This document shows, one piece after another, positions 19,442 to 28,395 of a stretch of 64,000 nt of DNA. Origin of the DNA: Mesorhizobium huakuii (GTDB lineage Bacteria > Pseudomonadota > Alphaproteobacteria > Rhizobiales > Rhizobiaceae); NCBI RefSeq assembly GCF_014189455.1, contig NZ_CP050296.1, positions 3,282,001 to 3,346,000 on the forward strand, given 5' to 3'. A program made the position numbers and the translations under genes. Each line of letters opens with the position of its first letter. The stretch's first letter is position 1. Below the pieces are notes generated by a model. That model did not search any database and was not told the DNA's origin. It saw nothing but the letters and a program-made list of their open reading frames with translations.

Positions 19442-19680
19442 GACGAGCGTCCGCGACTTCTTGCCGGGAGACTTCGAGACTGCGAACTTACGCGCCATCT
19501 CCGCGATCTCGCGGCCTTCAGCAAGACGCACTTCGGTCTCGATCCCTCGTGCTTGGAATCCATTACGAAGGCGTTTTTCCAGGTCACCGCTGTTTGCGCC
19601 CTTGACCGAGCCAGCCCCTGGATTGAGGAGAACCAAAACTGTCATATGTGCCACTTGCGAAGGGGTGAAACTGGTATCTG

Positions 19681-21807
19681 CTACTCATGCATCTGATAAT
19701 TGCGAGGCGTCACCTCCAGGAGTCGTCTGGGTGAGCGGCTGGCAGACCCTTCCTGCAAAGCTCCCGTTCCTGGATTGGCCGGAATACTCCCGTCACGGGC
19801 CAGCAGAACCTGGCCATCCCAAACGGGGGTCGAACTATGATCGGGCCGGGTCACCAGGCGGCCGGCGTCGAGAGACGCAGCAAGAAGGTCGCGGGGGCCG
19901 TTCGCGTCGGGCTGCGCCAGTGCCAGCGTGAAGAGCGGGAAGCGATTGCCCAGCCGCTCGTCGACAACGGACCCGATCCAGAGTTCCGTCAGGTGGCCGT
20001 TTCGCAGGTCAATGTCGGTCGCCCACACGCGAAGCACGAAGCGTGAACTGGTCCCGCCCAACTCGCCGCGCGGATGGACCAGCGTGAGGCTCGGCAAGCG
20101 CCCGCGCTCCATATAGGGCGACGTTGGCAGGGCCATCGGATCGGGGCGCGGCGTGAACCAAGCGAGAGCGCCGGTCAACGTCCACGGAGCTGGCGAGCGC
20201 CAGCCTTTTTGCGCCAAGTCGGCTTCGAGGCGTTCCAGGCTGCCTGCCCATTGGAAGGTCAACGGTTCCTCGGCCTCGCCTGCGAGATCGATCCGCTGCA
20301 CGGGCAATTGCTGCCAATCCTGCGTCCACCATTCGGCCGCGAGGATCGACGGTGCCTCGTATTGGACCGCGTAGCGTTCCATGTCCGCAGCGTGACGGCG
20401 ATAGACATTGAATCCGCCTGCGACGACCAGGCCGGCGCAAGCCACGATCAAGAGACCTCCGCCGCCCTTTTCGGACGGTTGATGGTGCAAGTAGGCAATG
20501 CAGAGCAGGGCCAGCCAAGCCGTCGCGAACGCCAGTCCGCCCGCAACGTCGGAAAACCAATGCGCACCGAGGTAGAGCCGGGAGAAGGCGATCAAAGCCA
20601 CGAAAATGGCCGCCGCGAGGGCTACTGGGAGACGCCAAGCCGGTCGGACGCGCCGAGCGATCAGGAAGGCCAGGAAGCCGTACATGACGGCGTTCTCGGT
20701 GCTGTGACCGCTGGGAAAGGAAAAATCGCTCCAACCGGAATAGAGGTTCTCGGTGGGACGCGCACGATGGAGGGCCACCTTGATGCCCGTGTTGATGGCT
20801 GCCGCGCCGCCGATGGCTGCCGCCCAGTAAGCGGCGGTGCGCCAGGCGCGCTTCCAGGCCAGCCACAGGAACACGACGACGGCAATTGCAGTCACCACCG
20901 TTGTGTCGCCCAGTTCAGTGAAGCCGACCATCAAGGAATCGCCCCATGGCGTTCGAAGGTCCTGAAGGATGCGAAAGACGGCGGCATCGGTGCGTACCAA
21001 CGGATCGCCGCTGACGACATCCTCAAGGATGCCGAAGAAGGTCCAGGCGGCGGCCACGAGTAGCAGTGCCAGCGCCGCAAGGATCTTCGTTTCCGTCTGG
21101 GACGGATCGAGCAAAGAGCGGATTTGGCGGCTCATCCAGCTATCGCGGGTACTTGCCCAGCCCCGCAGCCGCTCCAGATTGGCCAGAAGGATGGGAATGC
21201 CCCGGCGTACCGCGTGACGCACAACCCAAACGATGACCCACAGGATAATAATCAGCGCGACCAAGAGCACCGCGAGCCGGCCTGCGGCAGCACCGGCAAC
21301 GCTGAAATATGCGCCGACGAACACGCCTGGCAGGATGTGCGACGGCGCCCAAACAAACGCCGAGAGGATGTTGGCGTAGTAAAACCGGCGGGCCGGCATT
21401 CGCAACATGCCTGCCACGAGCGGGATGAAAGCGCGGACGCCCGGCGTGAAGCGCGCCAGAAAGACGCTCTTGCCGCCGTGCCGTTCAAAGAACGCCTCGC
21501 TGCGCGCGATGAGTTCGGGATATCGGTTGAGCGGCCACCGCAGCAGGATTTCACGGTGGTAGCGATGGCCCAGCCAGAAAGACAGGCCGTCGCCGACGAT
21601 CGCGCCGAGAAAGGCGGCGATCAACATCGGCCAGAGCGTCAGCACGCCGCTGGGGACAAGAGCGGCAAGACCGACAATGATGGCCGTTCCAGGAACGACT
21701 GCGCCGATGACCGGAACGGATTCCGACAGAGCCAGCAGAAAGATCGCCGCATACGCGAGATGGGGGTGCGAAGCGATGTAGTCCGTGAGCGCCGAGAAAA
21801 AGGACAT
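19681..21807 (-). CDS. DedA - PAP2 phosphatase - LssY-like three-part membrane protein
   Basis: A 708-residue fusion. Residues 1-200 are a DedA/SNARE-associated membrane domain (SVPVIGAVVPGTAI, FLARFTPGVRAFIPLVAG). Residues 240-445 are a PAP2 lipid phosphatase with the three motif blocks KVALHRARP, FPSGHSTENAV and SRLYLGAHWFSDVAGG, including the catalytic His. Residues about 480-690 form an LssY-like soluble C-terminal domain. It should act on lipid phosphates at the inner membrane, for example undecaprenyl or phosphatidyl phosphates. Same strand as the lipid kinase/phosphoesterase pair, so a lipid-phosphate theme is plausible. Confidence 0.93.
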   Translation of the reverse strand: MSFFSALTDYIASHPHLAYAAIFLLALSESVPVIGAVVPGTAIIVGLAALVPSGVLTLWPMLIAAFLGAIVGDGLSFWLGHRYHREILLRWPLNRYPELIARSEAFFERHGGKSVFLARFTPGVRAFIPLVAGMLRMPARRFYYANILSAFVWAPSHILPGVFVGAYFSVAGAAAGRLAVLLVALIIILWVIVWVVRHAVRRGIPILLANLERLRGWASTRDSWMSRQIRSLLDPSQTETKILAALALLLVAAAWTFFGILEDVVSGDPLVRTDAAVFRILQDLRTPWGDSLMVGFTELGDTTVVTAIAVVVFLWLAWKRAWRTAAYWAAAIGGAAAINTGIKVALHRARPTENLYSGWSDFSFPSGHSTENAVMYGFLAFLIARRVRPAWRLPVALAAAIFVALIAFSRLYLGAHWFSDVAGGLAFATAWLALLCIAYLHHQPSEKGGGGLLIVACAGLVVAGGFNVYRRHAADMERYAVQYEAPSILAAEWWTQDWQQLPVQRIDLAGEAEEPLTFQWAGSLERLEADLAQKGWRSPAPWTLTGALAWFTPRPDPMALPTSPYMERGRLPSLTLVHPRGELGGTSSRFVLRVWATDIDLRNGHLTELWIGSVVDERLGNRFPLFTLALAQPDANGPRDLLAASLDAGRLVTRPDHSSTPVWDGQVLLARDGSIPANPGTGALQEGSASRSPRRLLEVTPRNYQMHE

Positions 21808-21872
21808 CTATCGTCGCCCGTTTTGACGGAAGCTACGAAGCCCCCGGAGGAGGCTATTTACGGGGGAGGGGC

Positions 21873-22535
21873 TCATTGGGAGTTCGCTCCCCAGATAAGT
21901 CCCGGCGGGTTTGCGAAGTCTTCGTGAATGAGCTGCTCGGAGCCGGGAATGAATTTCCCATCATGGTCGTAGCGAAGCGCCACGACAGCGTCGAAAACGT
22001 TGTCCGGCCAGTATCCGTCGGGCAGCAGCGCGTGAGGGTCACCACCCAGCGCCTCTATGATCTGTGGCAATGTGCCGTGATGCCAGGCAATAAGCACGGA
22101 CTTTCCGTGGGCTTCGCTCGTCAGCAAATGAACAAGGCTTGCGAGGTCCGTGTTGCTGAATCTCAGATCGATGGGAACTCCAAGGGCCTGGCTTAAGGGC
22201 GTCAGTGTCAGACGCTCGCGCGCACTGTTTGGGGAATCGGCGGTCGCTATCAGCGTGTCGGGTCGAAACTCGACACCATTGAGCATTAGGTGCTGAAAAT
22301 ATCCCACATAGGCCTGTGCGCGTGCCTCCCCTGCAGGAGATAGCCCTGTCCCGCTATCAGGCTTCTCGGCATGACGTATGATCAGCACCGTCGCATCTGC
22401 GAGTCCCGACGATGTCGTTTCGAGAGCAGCACTGATGGAGACCGGCGTCACGAGCGACGGGATCAGTAGCGCAAAGATACGACCAAGCACGCTGGAGCGA
22501 TTAAACAGACTCCGTAAGAAGGGTTCGTGCGACAT
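21873..22535 (-). CDS. Histidine phosphatase superfamily protein, exported or anchored
   Basis: A 220-residue protein, start MSHEPFLRSLFNRS at 22535. A hydrophobic N-terminal segment (VLGRIFALLIPSLVTPVSIS) looks like a signal or anchor. The phosphatase core begins LIIRHAEKPDSGTGLSPAG (RHxE/K variant of the RHG motif) and ends with the second His in LIAWHHGTLPQIIEAL, as in SixA/phytase-type branch members. Substrate unknown. It is probably co-oriented with the PAP2 fusion 66 bp downstream. Confidence 0.85.
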   Translation of the reverse strand: MSHEPFLRSLFNRSSVLGRIFALLIPSLVTPVSISAALETTSSGLADATVLIIRHAEKPDSGTGLSPAGEARAQAYVGYFQHLMLNGVEFRPDTLIATADSPNSARERLTLTPLSQALGVPIDLRFSNTDLASLVHLLTSEAHGKSVLIAWHHGTLPQIIEALGGDPHALLPDGYWPDNVFDAVVALRYDHDGKFIPGSEQLIHEDFANPPGLIWGANSQ

Positions 22536-22706
22536 TTTGGGCCTTCTCAATCTTGAGCCGCGGCCTTTGCCATGACATTGCGAATTTCGCTGACGATCAT
22601 TTATAGAATTCCGGTCACCCATCGATCGATGCGGGTGCCCTCCCGGCAAGCTATCCGTGCCGTGGTCCGATGGAAACGACGCTTGGTGGGCAATCGAGAT
22701 TTGGTA

Positions 22707-23765
22707 TCACTCAGCGACCTTGCCAAGCGTATCAGCAACAACCGCCCCTCTCTGACCCATTGGCAATGGCGGCCCGGTGGTTGAATCGCGTGCGGTCTGA
22801 TGTTCCATTTCGGCGTCGATCGCGGCCCCGACAATGAGGATAATCACCGAAATCCAGGTCCACATCATTAAACCGACCACGGCGCCCAACGATCCGTAAG
22901 TCACATTGTAATTGGCGAAATGCTGGAGATAGAATGAGAACAGCCACGATGCAGCTAGCCAGACCAACGTCGCCATCACGGCACCCCAGCTCAGCCAGCG
23001 CCACTTAGCTTTTTCCCGGCTTGGGCCGAACCGGTAAATCAACGATATTCCGGTGAGTATGGCCAGCATGAGGATTGGCCACCGCCCCACCGCGAAGAGC
23101 ACTTCTGCCCATTTGTCGAGATATAAATACGACAAGATGACTGGGGCGACGCCGACGGCCAGAAGCAAAACGATGCCGATCATCAAAGCACCAATGGTGA
23201 ATGCGATCGACATGAAGTTTAGTCGTATAAAGCTGCGTTTTTCAGTTTCCTCGTAGGCGATGTTCATGGCGTCGAACAGCGCCTTGATACCGCTGTTTGC
23301 GCTCCATAGCGCAATAGCCAGGCCGGCGAAAAATCCCACCCCAAGCGCGCTGGTGTTCTGATGTGCCAGCGCCTGCAACTGCTGACGAATGAGATCCAGG
23401 CCGCCCGAAGGAAGCAGGCCGGCGAGATAGGAAACGTGGTCGGCTACGGTCACCGGATCTGCCACAAACCCGTATAGAGACATGAAGGCCGCCAGGGCTG
23501 GAAACAGTGCGAGTAGCAGGTAAAAGGTGGCGCCCGCTGCGACCAGCATGATGCGGTCCTTGTTGAATTCCTCCCACACACGCCAAGCGATGTCCCTCCA
23601 TCCTACAGCAGGAATCTCGGATGGCCATTCCGCCTCCCTGCCTCGCTCGTGCCCGTACTCACCTACAGTCGTTGGCTGATCCTTGGAAGAACGAGCAGCG
23701 TGGCGCTCGGCCTCCCTGTCAATCAGCGATTTGCTTTCGGTGGACTCAGAAGTTTTTGCTGACAT
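22707..23765 (-). CDS. YihY/BrkB family inner-membrane protein
   Basis: A 352-residue protein with a charged N-terminal tail (residues 1-55) and at least five membrane helices. Family signature segments are LVAAGATFYLLLALFPALAA, YGSLGAVVGLMMWTW and IGALMIGIVLLLAVGV. The family was once mislabelled ribonuclease BN; it is a membrane protein of uncertain transport or envelope role. Start MSAKTSE is used since the upstream MCLFE extension is unusual. Confidence 0.9.
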   Translation of the reverse strand: MSAKTSESTESKSLIDREAERHAARSSKDQPTTVGEYGHERGREAEWPSEIPAVGWRDIAWRVWEEFNKDRIMLVAAGATFYLLLALFPALAAFMSLYGFVADPVTVADHVSYLAGLLPSGGLDLIRQQLQALAHQNTSALGVGFFAGLAIALWSANSGIKALFDAMNIAYEETEKRSFIRLNFMSIAFTIGALMIGIVLLLAVGVAPVILSYLYLDKWAEVLFAVGRWPILMLAILTGISLIYRFGPSREKAKWRWLSWGAVMATLVWLAASWLFSFYLQHFANYNVTYGSLGAVVGLMMWTWISVIILIVGAAIDAEMEHQTARDSTTGPPLPMGQRGAVVADTLGKVAE

Positions 23766-23786
23766 TTCGAACAGGCACATCGGTCG

Positions 23787-24323
23787 TCAGGCGGACTTAT
23801 CAACCAGAATTCCGGCGTATTCTGCCAAGGCCACAAATGCATCACGCGCCTGATCAGGGGTGGCCTTCCCTTCAATCGCACCCTCGATCGTCTCCCTGGC
23901 CGATTGATAGTAAGGTCCGCGTTTCGAATGAGGCCAATCCACCAGAACCTCGCTGGCGCCATTCACCGATTTTACTTCCCTCACCGAGGCGCTGCCGTGA
24001 GGACGGATGCTAACACTGCTTTCGAAATAGATGCGCTTGGGATCTGATGTTTGGGTATGGCTGTCGTCGAAAAGAATGCCAGCTTCGCGCGCGGCCTCCA
24101 AAAAACGAATTTTTGCATCTTCCGTTGAACGGTAGCCTTCGAAGACTTTTTCGGCGGTTTCGAAGGCGTCCCGATGGATAGCGGTTCGCTCTCCAGGCCA
24201 ATCGACGCTGGCAAGGATGGCTGAGGCATCGTTCGCGGACCGTATCCGCTGCAGCTTGCCGTTGGCGGTTACACGTATGGTTACACGCTCGTTAAACAAC
24301 TTGTCGTCCATACCATATCCCAT
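23787..24323 (-). CDS. Protein with two DUF982 domains
   Basis: A 178-residue protein in which the DUF982 pattern occurs twice: FNERVTIRVTANGKLQRIRS ... VDWPGERTAIHRDAFETAEK and FESSVSIRPHGSASVREVKS ... DWPHSKRGPYYQSARETIEG. DUF982 proteins are small, unassigned proteins, very abundant in rhizobia; a tandem form is less usual. Start MGYGMDD at 24323 is preferred because a perfect EcfG promoter places transcription start just upstream; 24311 is the alternative. Confidence 0.75.
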   Translation of the reverse strand: MGYGMDDKLFNERVTIRVTANGKLQRIRSANDASAILASVDWPGERTAIHRDAFETAEKVFEGYRSTEDAKIRFLEAAREAGILFDDSHTQTSDPKRIYFESSVSIRPHGSASVREVKSVNGASEVLVDWPHSKRGPYYQSARETIEGAIEGKATPDQARDAFVALAEYAGILVDKSA

Positions 24324-24349
24324 CTCGTCGACGCCAACGTCGTTAGGGT

Positions 24350-24374
24350 AACGAAACGAACGAACACCGGTTCC
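24350..24374 (-). promoter_or_regulatory. EcfG-type stress promoter for the DUF982 gene
   Basis: Minus strand reads GGAAC-N16-CGTT, a perfect match, 27 bp before the start codon at 24323. Confidence 0.75.
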
Positions 24375-24473
24375 GATCAGTCGTCCAACAAGCCAAAATC
24401 TCATCGTTGGTTGGCGTCCATCCCAAGTTTGGTGGGCGCGCCGCGCAACTCGTCGGGCACCAGGCGTCGGCTA

Positions 24474-25522
24474 GAGCGGGATGAATTTAGGTTGGTACAT
24501 ACCCGGCCTCGGTGAAGTAATTTCTGCATTCGGTTGAAGTGACGGTGCCGAGGATCTGACCGATGGCTTCGCAGACGGTCTCGACTGTTCGTCTGGCAGC
24601 CTTGCGCAGCCAATGCTTGAGCTTGGCGAAGAGCTTCTCGATGGGGTTCAGATCGGGCGAGTATTTGGGCAGCAAGAACAACCTGGCGCCGGCCGCGCGG
24701 ATGGCGCGGCGCACGGCCTTGCCTTTATGTGAGCCGAGATTGTCCATGATGACGATGTCGCCGGGCTTGAGGACTGGGACGAGAACCTTGTCGACATAGA
24801 GCTGAAAACGCTCGCCGTTGATCGGTCCGTCGATGAGCCATGGTGCATCGACGCAGTCATGACGCAGCGCCGCCAGGAAGGTCATTGTCTTCCAATGGCC
24901 GTGCGGCACCTTGGCCTTGATCCTCTCGCCGCGCGGCGCCCATCCCCTGAGCGGTGCCATGTTGGTTTTGGTCCATGTCTCGTCGATGAACACCAGACGG
25001 GAAGGATCGATGCGGTCCTGATACTTTGCCCACTGTGTCCGCCTGCGCGCCACATCCGGGCGATCCTGCTCAGCCGCGATCAGCGTCTTTTTTGTGACTG
25101 AGCTTCTCGGCGTGGACGAACTCCCACACCGAGCGGTAGTCGACCGCAAGGCCGCGCTCGGCCAGCTCGATCACAAGACCGCGCAGCGTAAAATCCGTGG
25201 CCCGGCAGCGCACCAGAAGCCAGTCCCGATGCTCACCGGCAATCTTCTTCGGCCGGTGCCCACCCATCTTGCCGGGTGCAAGGCTGCTCGTTTCGCGCAA
25301 GCGGCGCACCCACCTGATGACGGTGCTGATACCAACTCCATAGCGCACCGAGGCCTGCCGTCGCGACAGCCCCTCCCGCTCAACCGACGCAACAACCCGT
25401 TCGCGAAGATCCATCGAATAAGGCTTGCCCATCCTTACCAACCTCCTTGCCTAGCAAGAAGGTTGAATCAGATTTGCCACCCTAGGGGAATCCCTTCGAT
25501 TCAGCCTCAATTCATCCCGCTC
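24474..25522 (-). mobile_element. IS630-family insertion sequence (1049 bp)
   Basis: Inverted ends GAGCGGGATGAATT (left 24474, right end 25522) are flanked by TA at 24472-24473 and 25523-25524, the TA duplication typical of IS630/Tc1 elements. It holds a transposase in two frames. Confidence 0.9.
24487..25432 (-). CDS. IS630 family transposase in two reading frames
   Basis: The first frame (start MGKPYSMDLRERVVASVERE at 25432) holds the helix-turn-helix (RRQASVRYGVGISTVIRWV) and runs to 25070. The second frame (to 24487) holds the DDE catalytic part: RLVFIDETWTKTNMAPLRGW, IVIMDNLGSHKGKAVR and PKYSPDLNPIEKLFAKLKHW. They meet at a run of six A (T run 25088-25093), where a +1/-2 shift joins EKLSHKK to TLIAAEQ. 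This may be a programmed frameshift, as described for some IS630 elements, or a one-base indel. Confidence 0.85.
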
Positions 25523-25524
25523 TA

Positions 25525-25856
25525 GCGCGAGAATCCCCGCATCCGGTATCGCACCGTGGGACCCACTCTTAACGGCGATATAACCCGAACGGAAACGCAT
25601 TGAGTGAATCCACTGCAAGACGCGCCAAACGGCGAGCGCCTGGCAAAGGGGCGCAAAGCTGCCGTTCAACAGACGCAGTGAGAAAGACCGGATCAGGCCG
25701 AAAGCAGCAGTCGGGTGATATCCAACACACGCCAGAAACGAAGGCTCGGCAAGACCTTAGCGGCACCCGCGCGTCGCGACCAGACGCCGTCGAGTTGCTG
25801 CAACTCGACGGCTCGAGTTCTTGGCTGCCTTCGGCCGGGACGGTAGTCGCCCTTGG
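25525..25856. other. Gene-poor stretch between IS630 and integrase remnant
   Basis: About 330 bp. An open frame from 25600 runs through this stretch into the antisense of the integrase, but has no ribosome-binding site and an odd composition (SESTARRAKRRAPGKGAQS), so I do not call it a gene. No promoter motif seen. Confidence 0.5.
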
Positions 25857-26636
25857 TCAGGCGGCAGCGTGGCGTCCGTCACGCGCTGATGAGTTCGTCT
25901 GTCCCAGGAAGTGCGCAAGCGCCGACTTCCTGGAAGCCCGATCGAGCGCATAGGAGGTGTGGCTGAAGGCGACGCCATCCAGCAGCCCCTGAATGTAGCC
26001 GGCGATGCTGTCAGCCGCCATGATTAGCGCGGTGTCGACGGTGTGGATGTAGCGGCTCGTCACCGACCCTCGTGAGTGACCGACCAAGGCGGCGATCGTT
26101 GCCTCGGTGAACCCAAGGTCATTGGCAATGCTGGCGAAGCTGTGCCGCAGGACATGGGGCGTGATGCCGGCCAAGTCAGTCTTATCGAGTAACTTCGTCC
26201 AGTGCCTGGGGAAGCTTCCGAAGGGCGTGTCATCCTCCCAGCTGGGAAAGACATAGTCTTCAGCACCCTGTTCCTCGTCGCGGCGACCCTCGATGTATTC
26301 CAGGACCGGCAGACCGATCGGGCGCACCGACGCTCCTTCCTTGCTGTCGGTCAGGCGCAGGCAACTGCCCTCGATATCGACCTCGCCGTAACGTAGGCCG
26401 ATGACCTCGCTGCGTCGGCATCCCGTTAAGGCGATCACCCGGACGATTTCTGCCGTGGTCTCGTATTTCCCGTCCTCGACTGCCTTCCGCAGAATTTTGC
26501 CGAGCGTGCGATACTCCTGCTCGCTGAGGCGGCGGGCGTTTATCCTGTCCTTCGGCTTGCGAACGCCGTGCACGGGGTTCTGCTCGATGATGCCGAGTTC
26601 GACCGCATAGCTGAGAATGCCGCCGAAGAGCCCTAT
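25857..26636 (-). pseudogene. Tyrosine recombinase/integrase remnant, copy 2 (N-terminus lost)
   Basis: Carries the catalytic domain of the same integrase family as copy 1 with an intact C-terminus: TGCRRSEVIGLR, HVLRHSFASIANDLG, TIAALVGHSRGSVTSRYIHT (catalytic Tyr) and about 50 further residues. Similarity to copy 1 stops sharply at 26636 within LFGGILSYAVEL, so the N-terminal DNA-binding half is missing and the frame runs into unrelated sequence by the LacI gene. It should not be active. Copies 1 and 2 differ at many scattered bases, so they are related but not a fresh duplication. Confidence 0.88.
25899..26636 (-). repeat. Direct repeat partner of 1-737 (integrase homology)
   Basis: Collinear with 1-737 at an offset of 25898, roughly nine in ten bases identical by eye with a single 1-bp indel. 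The two copies bracket the stress island in the same orientation and could support homologous recombination. Confidence 0.85.
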
Positions 26637-26685
26637 AAAGAAATGCCGCCGCTCCCGTGCAACGGGATGGCTCAGCCGGTTTGCC

Positions 26686-27789
26686 TCAGCCTCCCGCCAC
26701 CGTCCGCACACTGTCCCGCTCCACCAGCGGGCATTCCAGCTTGGTGATGGGGTAGCGTCCCTGCCCTGGCGCCGTTGGCGCTTCGAGCTGTTCGATCGCC
26801 CATTGGCCCATCGCCATATGCGGCAGGATCGAGGTGGTCAGCGGTGGGAAGAGGTGGCGGGCGATTTCCTCGTCGTCGTAGCCGACCACCGAAATGTCTT
26901 GCGGAATGTGCAGGCCGGCTTCCTTCAGCGCCTCGTAGCAGCCGATCGCGGTGCGGTCGTTCTGGCAGAAGATGGCGGTCGGGCGGTCTTTTAGCGCCAG
27001 CAGCTTCACCGTCGCGGCATAGCCGGCGCTGGCCGACCAGTCGCCCTCGACCACCAGCTCCGGGTCGAACGGGATGTCGGCGGTCGCGAGCGCGCGGCGA
27101 TAGCCTTTCAGCCGGTCCTGGGCAGCCTGCATCCACGGCTCGCCGGTGATGGTGGCGATGCGGCGGTGGCCGTGGCTGATCAGATGCCTTGTCGAGCTCT
27201 GGCCGCCGGCGATTTCGGAGGGCACCACGGCGGGGAAGGCGTAGTCGGCCGTGTAGCAATTGAGCAGGATCACCGGAATGTCGAGGCTGTAGAGGAAATC
27301 GGGCGCGGTGATCTCGCGGGTGAAGATGGTCATGTAGATCAGCGCCGAAATGCCCCGCCTTGTCAGCGCCTGGATGGCGCGCGGCTCCATCACGGCGTCG
27401 CCCATGGTCTGCGCCACCAGCAGCACGTTGCCGGCATTCCACGAGGCCTGGCGCGCGCCTTCGATCGCCACCACCGCCTCCGGGCTGGTCGCCAGCTGGT
27501 CGACGGCAAAGCCGATCACCCCGTCCAGCCCGTCAAAGGCGGCAACCGGCTTGCGCAGCGCCGAGAAGGCGGGCGCGCTGTAGCCCAGCGCCCTTGCGGC
27601 CTCGATCACCCGCTCGCGGGTCTGCTGCGACAGCTTTATCCCTGGCGAATTGTTGAGCACGAAGGACACGGTCGCCTGCGAACAGCCGGCGGCCCGGGCG
27701 ATGTCGGTCATGGTGACCCGCCCCTTGGGCTTGGCCGGCGCCTTGCGGCGCCTCGCCGTCTCGCTGGCCGGATCCGTCGTCTCGCTCAT
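26686..27789 (-). CDS. LacI family transcriptional regulator
   Basis: A 367-residue repressor. A Lys/Pro-rich lead is followed by the LacI helix-turn-helix VTMTDIARAAGCSQATVSFV and hinge region, then a periplasmic-binding-protein-like sensor domain (residues about 85-360, ending TTSILPHMAMGQWAIEQL). It is divergent from the ABC transporter operon at 28396 with a 600-bp gap between, so it most likely controls that operon in response to the imported sugar. Its operator is not evident. Confidence 0.92.
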   Translation of the reverse strand: MSETTDPASETARRRKAPAKPKGRVTMTDIARAAGCSQATVSFVLNNSPGIKLSQQTRERVIEAARALGYSAPAFSALRKPVAAFDGLDGVIGFAVDQLATSPEAVVAIEGARQASWNAGNVLLVAQTMGDAVMEPRAIQALTRRGISALIYMTIFTREITAPDFLYSLDIPVILLNCYTADYAFPAVVPSEIAGGQSSTRHLISHGHRRIATITGEPWMQAAQDRLKGYRRALATADIPFDPELVVEGDWSASAGYAATVKLLALKDRPTAIFCQNDRTAIGCYEALKEAGLHIPQDISVVGYDDEEIARHLFPPLTTSILPHMAMGQWAIEQLEAPTAPGQGRYPITKLECPLVERDSVRTVAGG

Positions 27790-28395
27790 GGCATTCGTGT
27801 CCCCAATCCCCAGCCTGTCTAGCGGCAGCCTGCCGGCTCGACAAGATGGCGCGATGGCATCGATTTATAGAAACTGTCGCGTCGTTTATATATATTAGTC
27901 GCCGCGTGGTCCATCGATCATCAAGCTCCGGATGTCCAGGGAAAGCAGGCATGTCAAGGTATAGGCTGCCGTGCGGCCAAGGCGTAGGGTCGTCGTCACA
28001 TCGTCAGCGGTGTCGCCAAGATGTGCGTGGATGTCAGCTTAAAACTAATACTGTTTACTAATACAAAGATGCGCTGTAACGTCAATCCGTCGTGTCCGGC
28101 CCATTGGGTTCCGGGGCGGCGGGACTGATCGTGAATGGCCCGATGGTGAGCGGATATTGCCTCCGCGAGCCTTATAGCAGATATGTGATATGTCAGACAA
28201 ATCGGACTATTTACGAACGAGGGATGAGTCTCTAAAGTCCGTGACCGTGGCTGGAACGACGCCATTCTTGTGAGTGCCGGGAACCCCTGAGGAGGAGGGC
28301 GTCCAAGCCGCAAACAGCAAATTCAGGTGAGCAAGGCAATTCTAGTGAGCAAGACGGGTCAGCCCGACGGCTGAACCAAAAAAGGGAGGTTGAAC
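27790..28395. other. Long divergent intergenic region (LacI gene / ABC operon)
   Basis: About 606 bp holding the promoters of both directions. AT-rich patches (TTTATATATATTAG near 27883, CTAATACTGTTTACTAATAC near 28045) could be promoter or operator elements. AGGGAGG at 28382-28388 is the ribosome-binding site of the next gene. No ORF seen. Confidence 0.5.

Larger units (their letters stand above)
17239..19645 (-). pseudogene. Diacylglycerol/lipid kinase interrupted by IS256 element
   Basis: The N-terminal part (from 19645: MTVLVLLNPGAGSVKGANSG) and the C-terminal part (from 18042 down to 17239) are separated by the IS at 18043-19441. Removing the IS and one copy of the 9-bp duplication joins SRTLV to VGGGDGTLGSVASA in frame, recreating the GGDGT nucleotide-binding motif of the DAGK/LCB5/YegS family. 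PLGTLNHFARD, the second family motif, is in the C-terminal part. Full length would be about 336 residues. The insertion falls exactly in the catalytic loop and destroys function. Confidence 0.9.

Noticed and set aside
25600..25953. 117-codon plus-strand ORF between IS630 and the integrase
   Set aside because: Runs into the antisense of the integrase, no ribosome-binding site, no domain.
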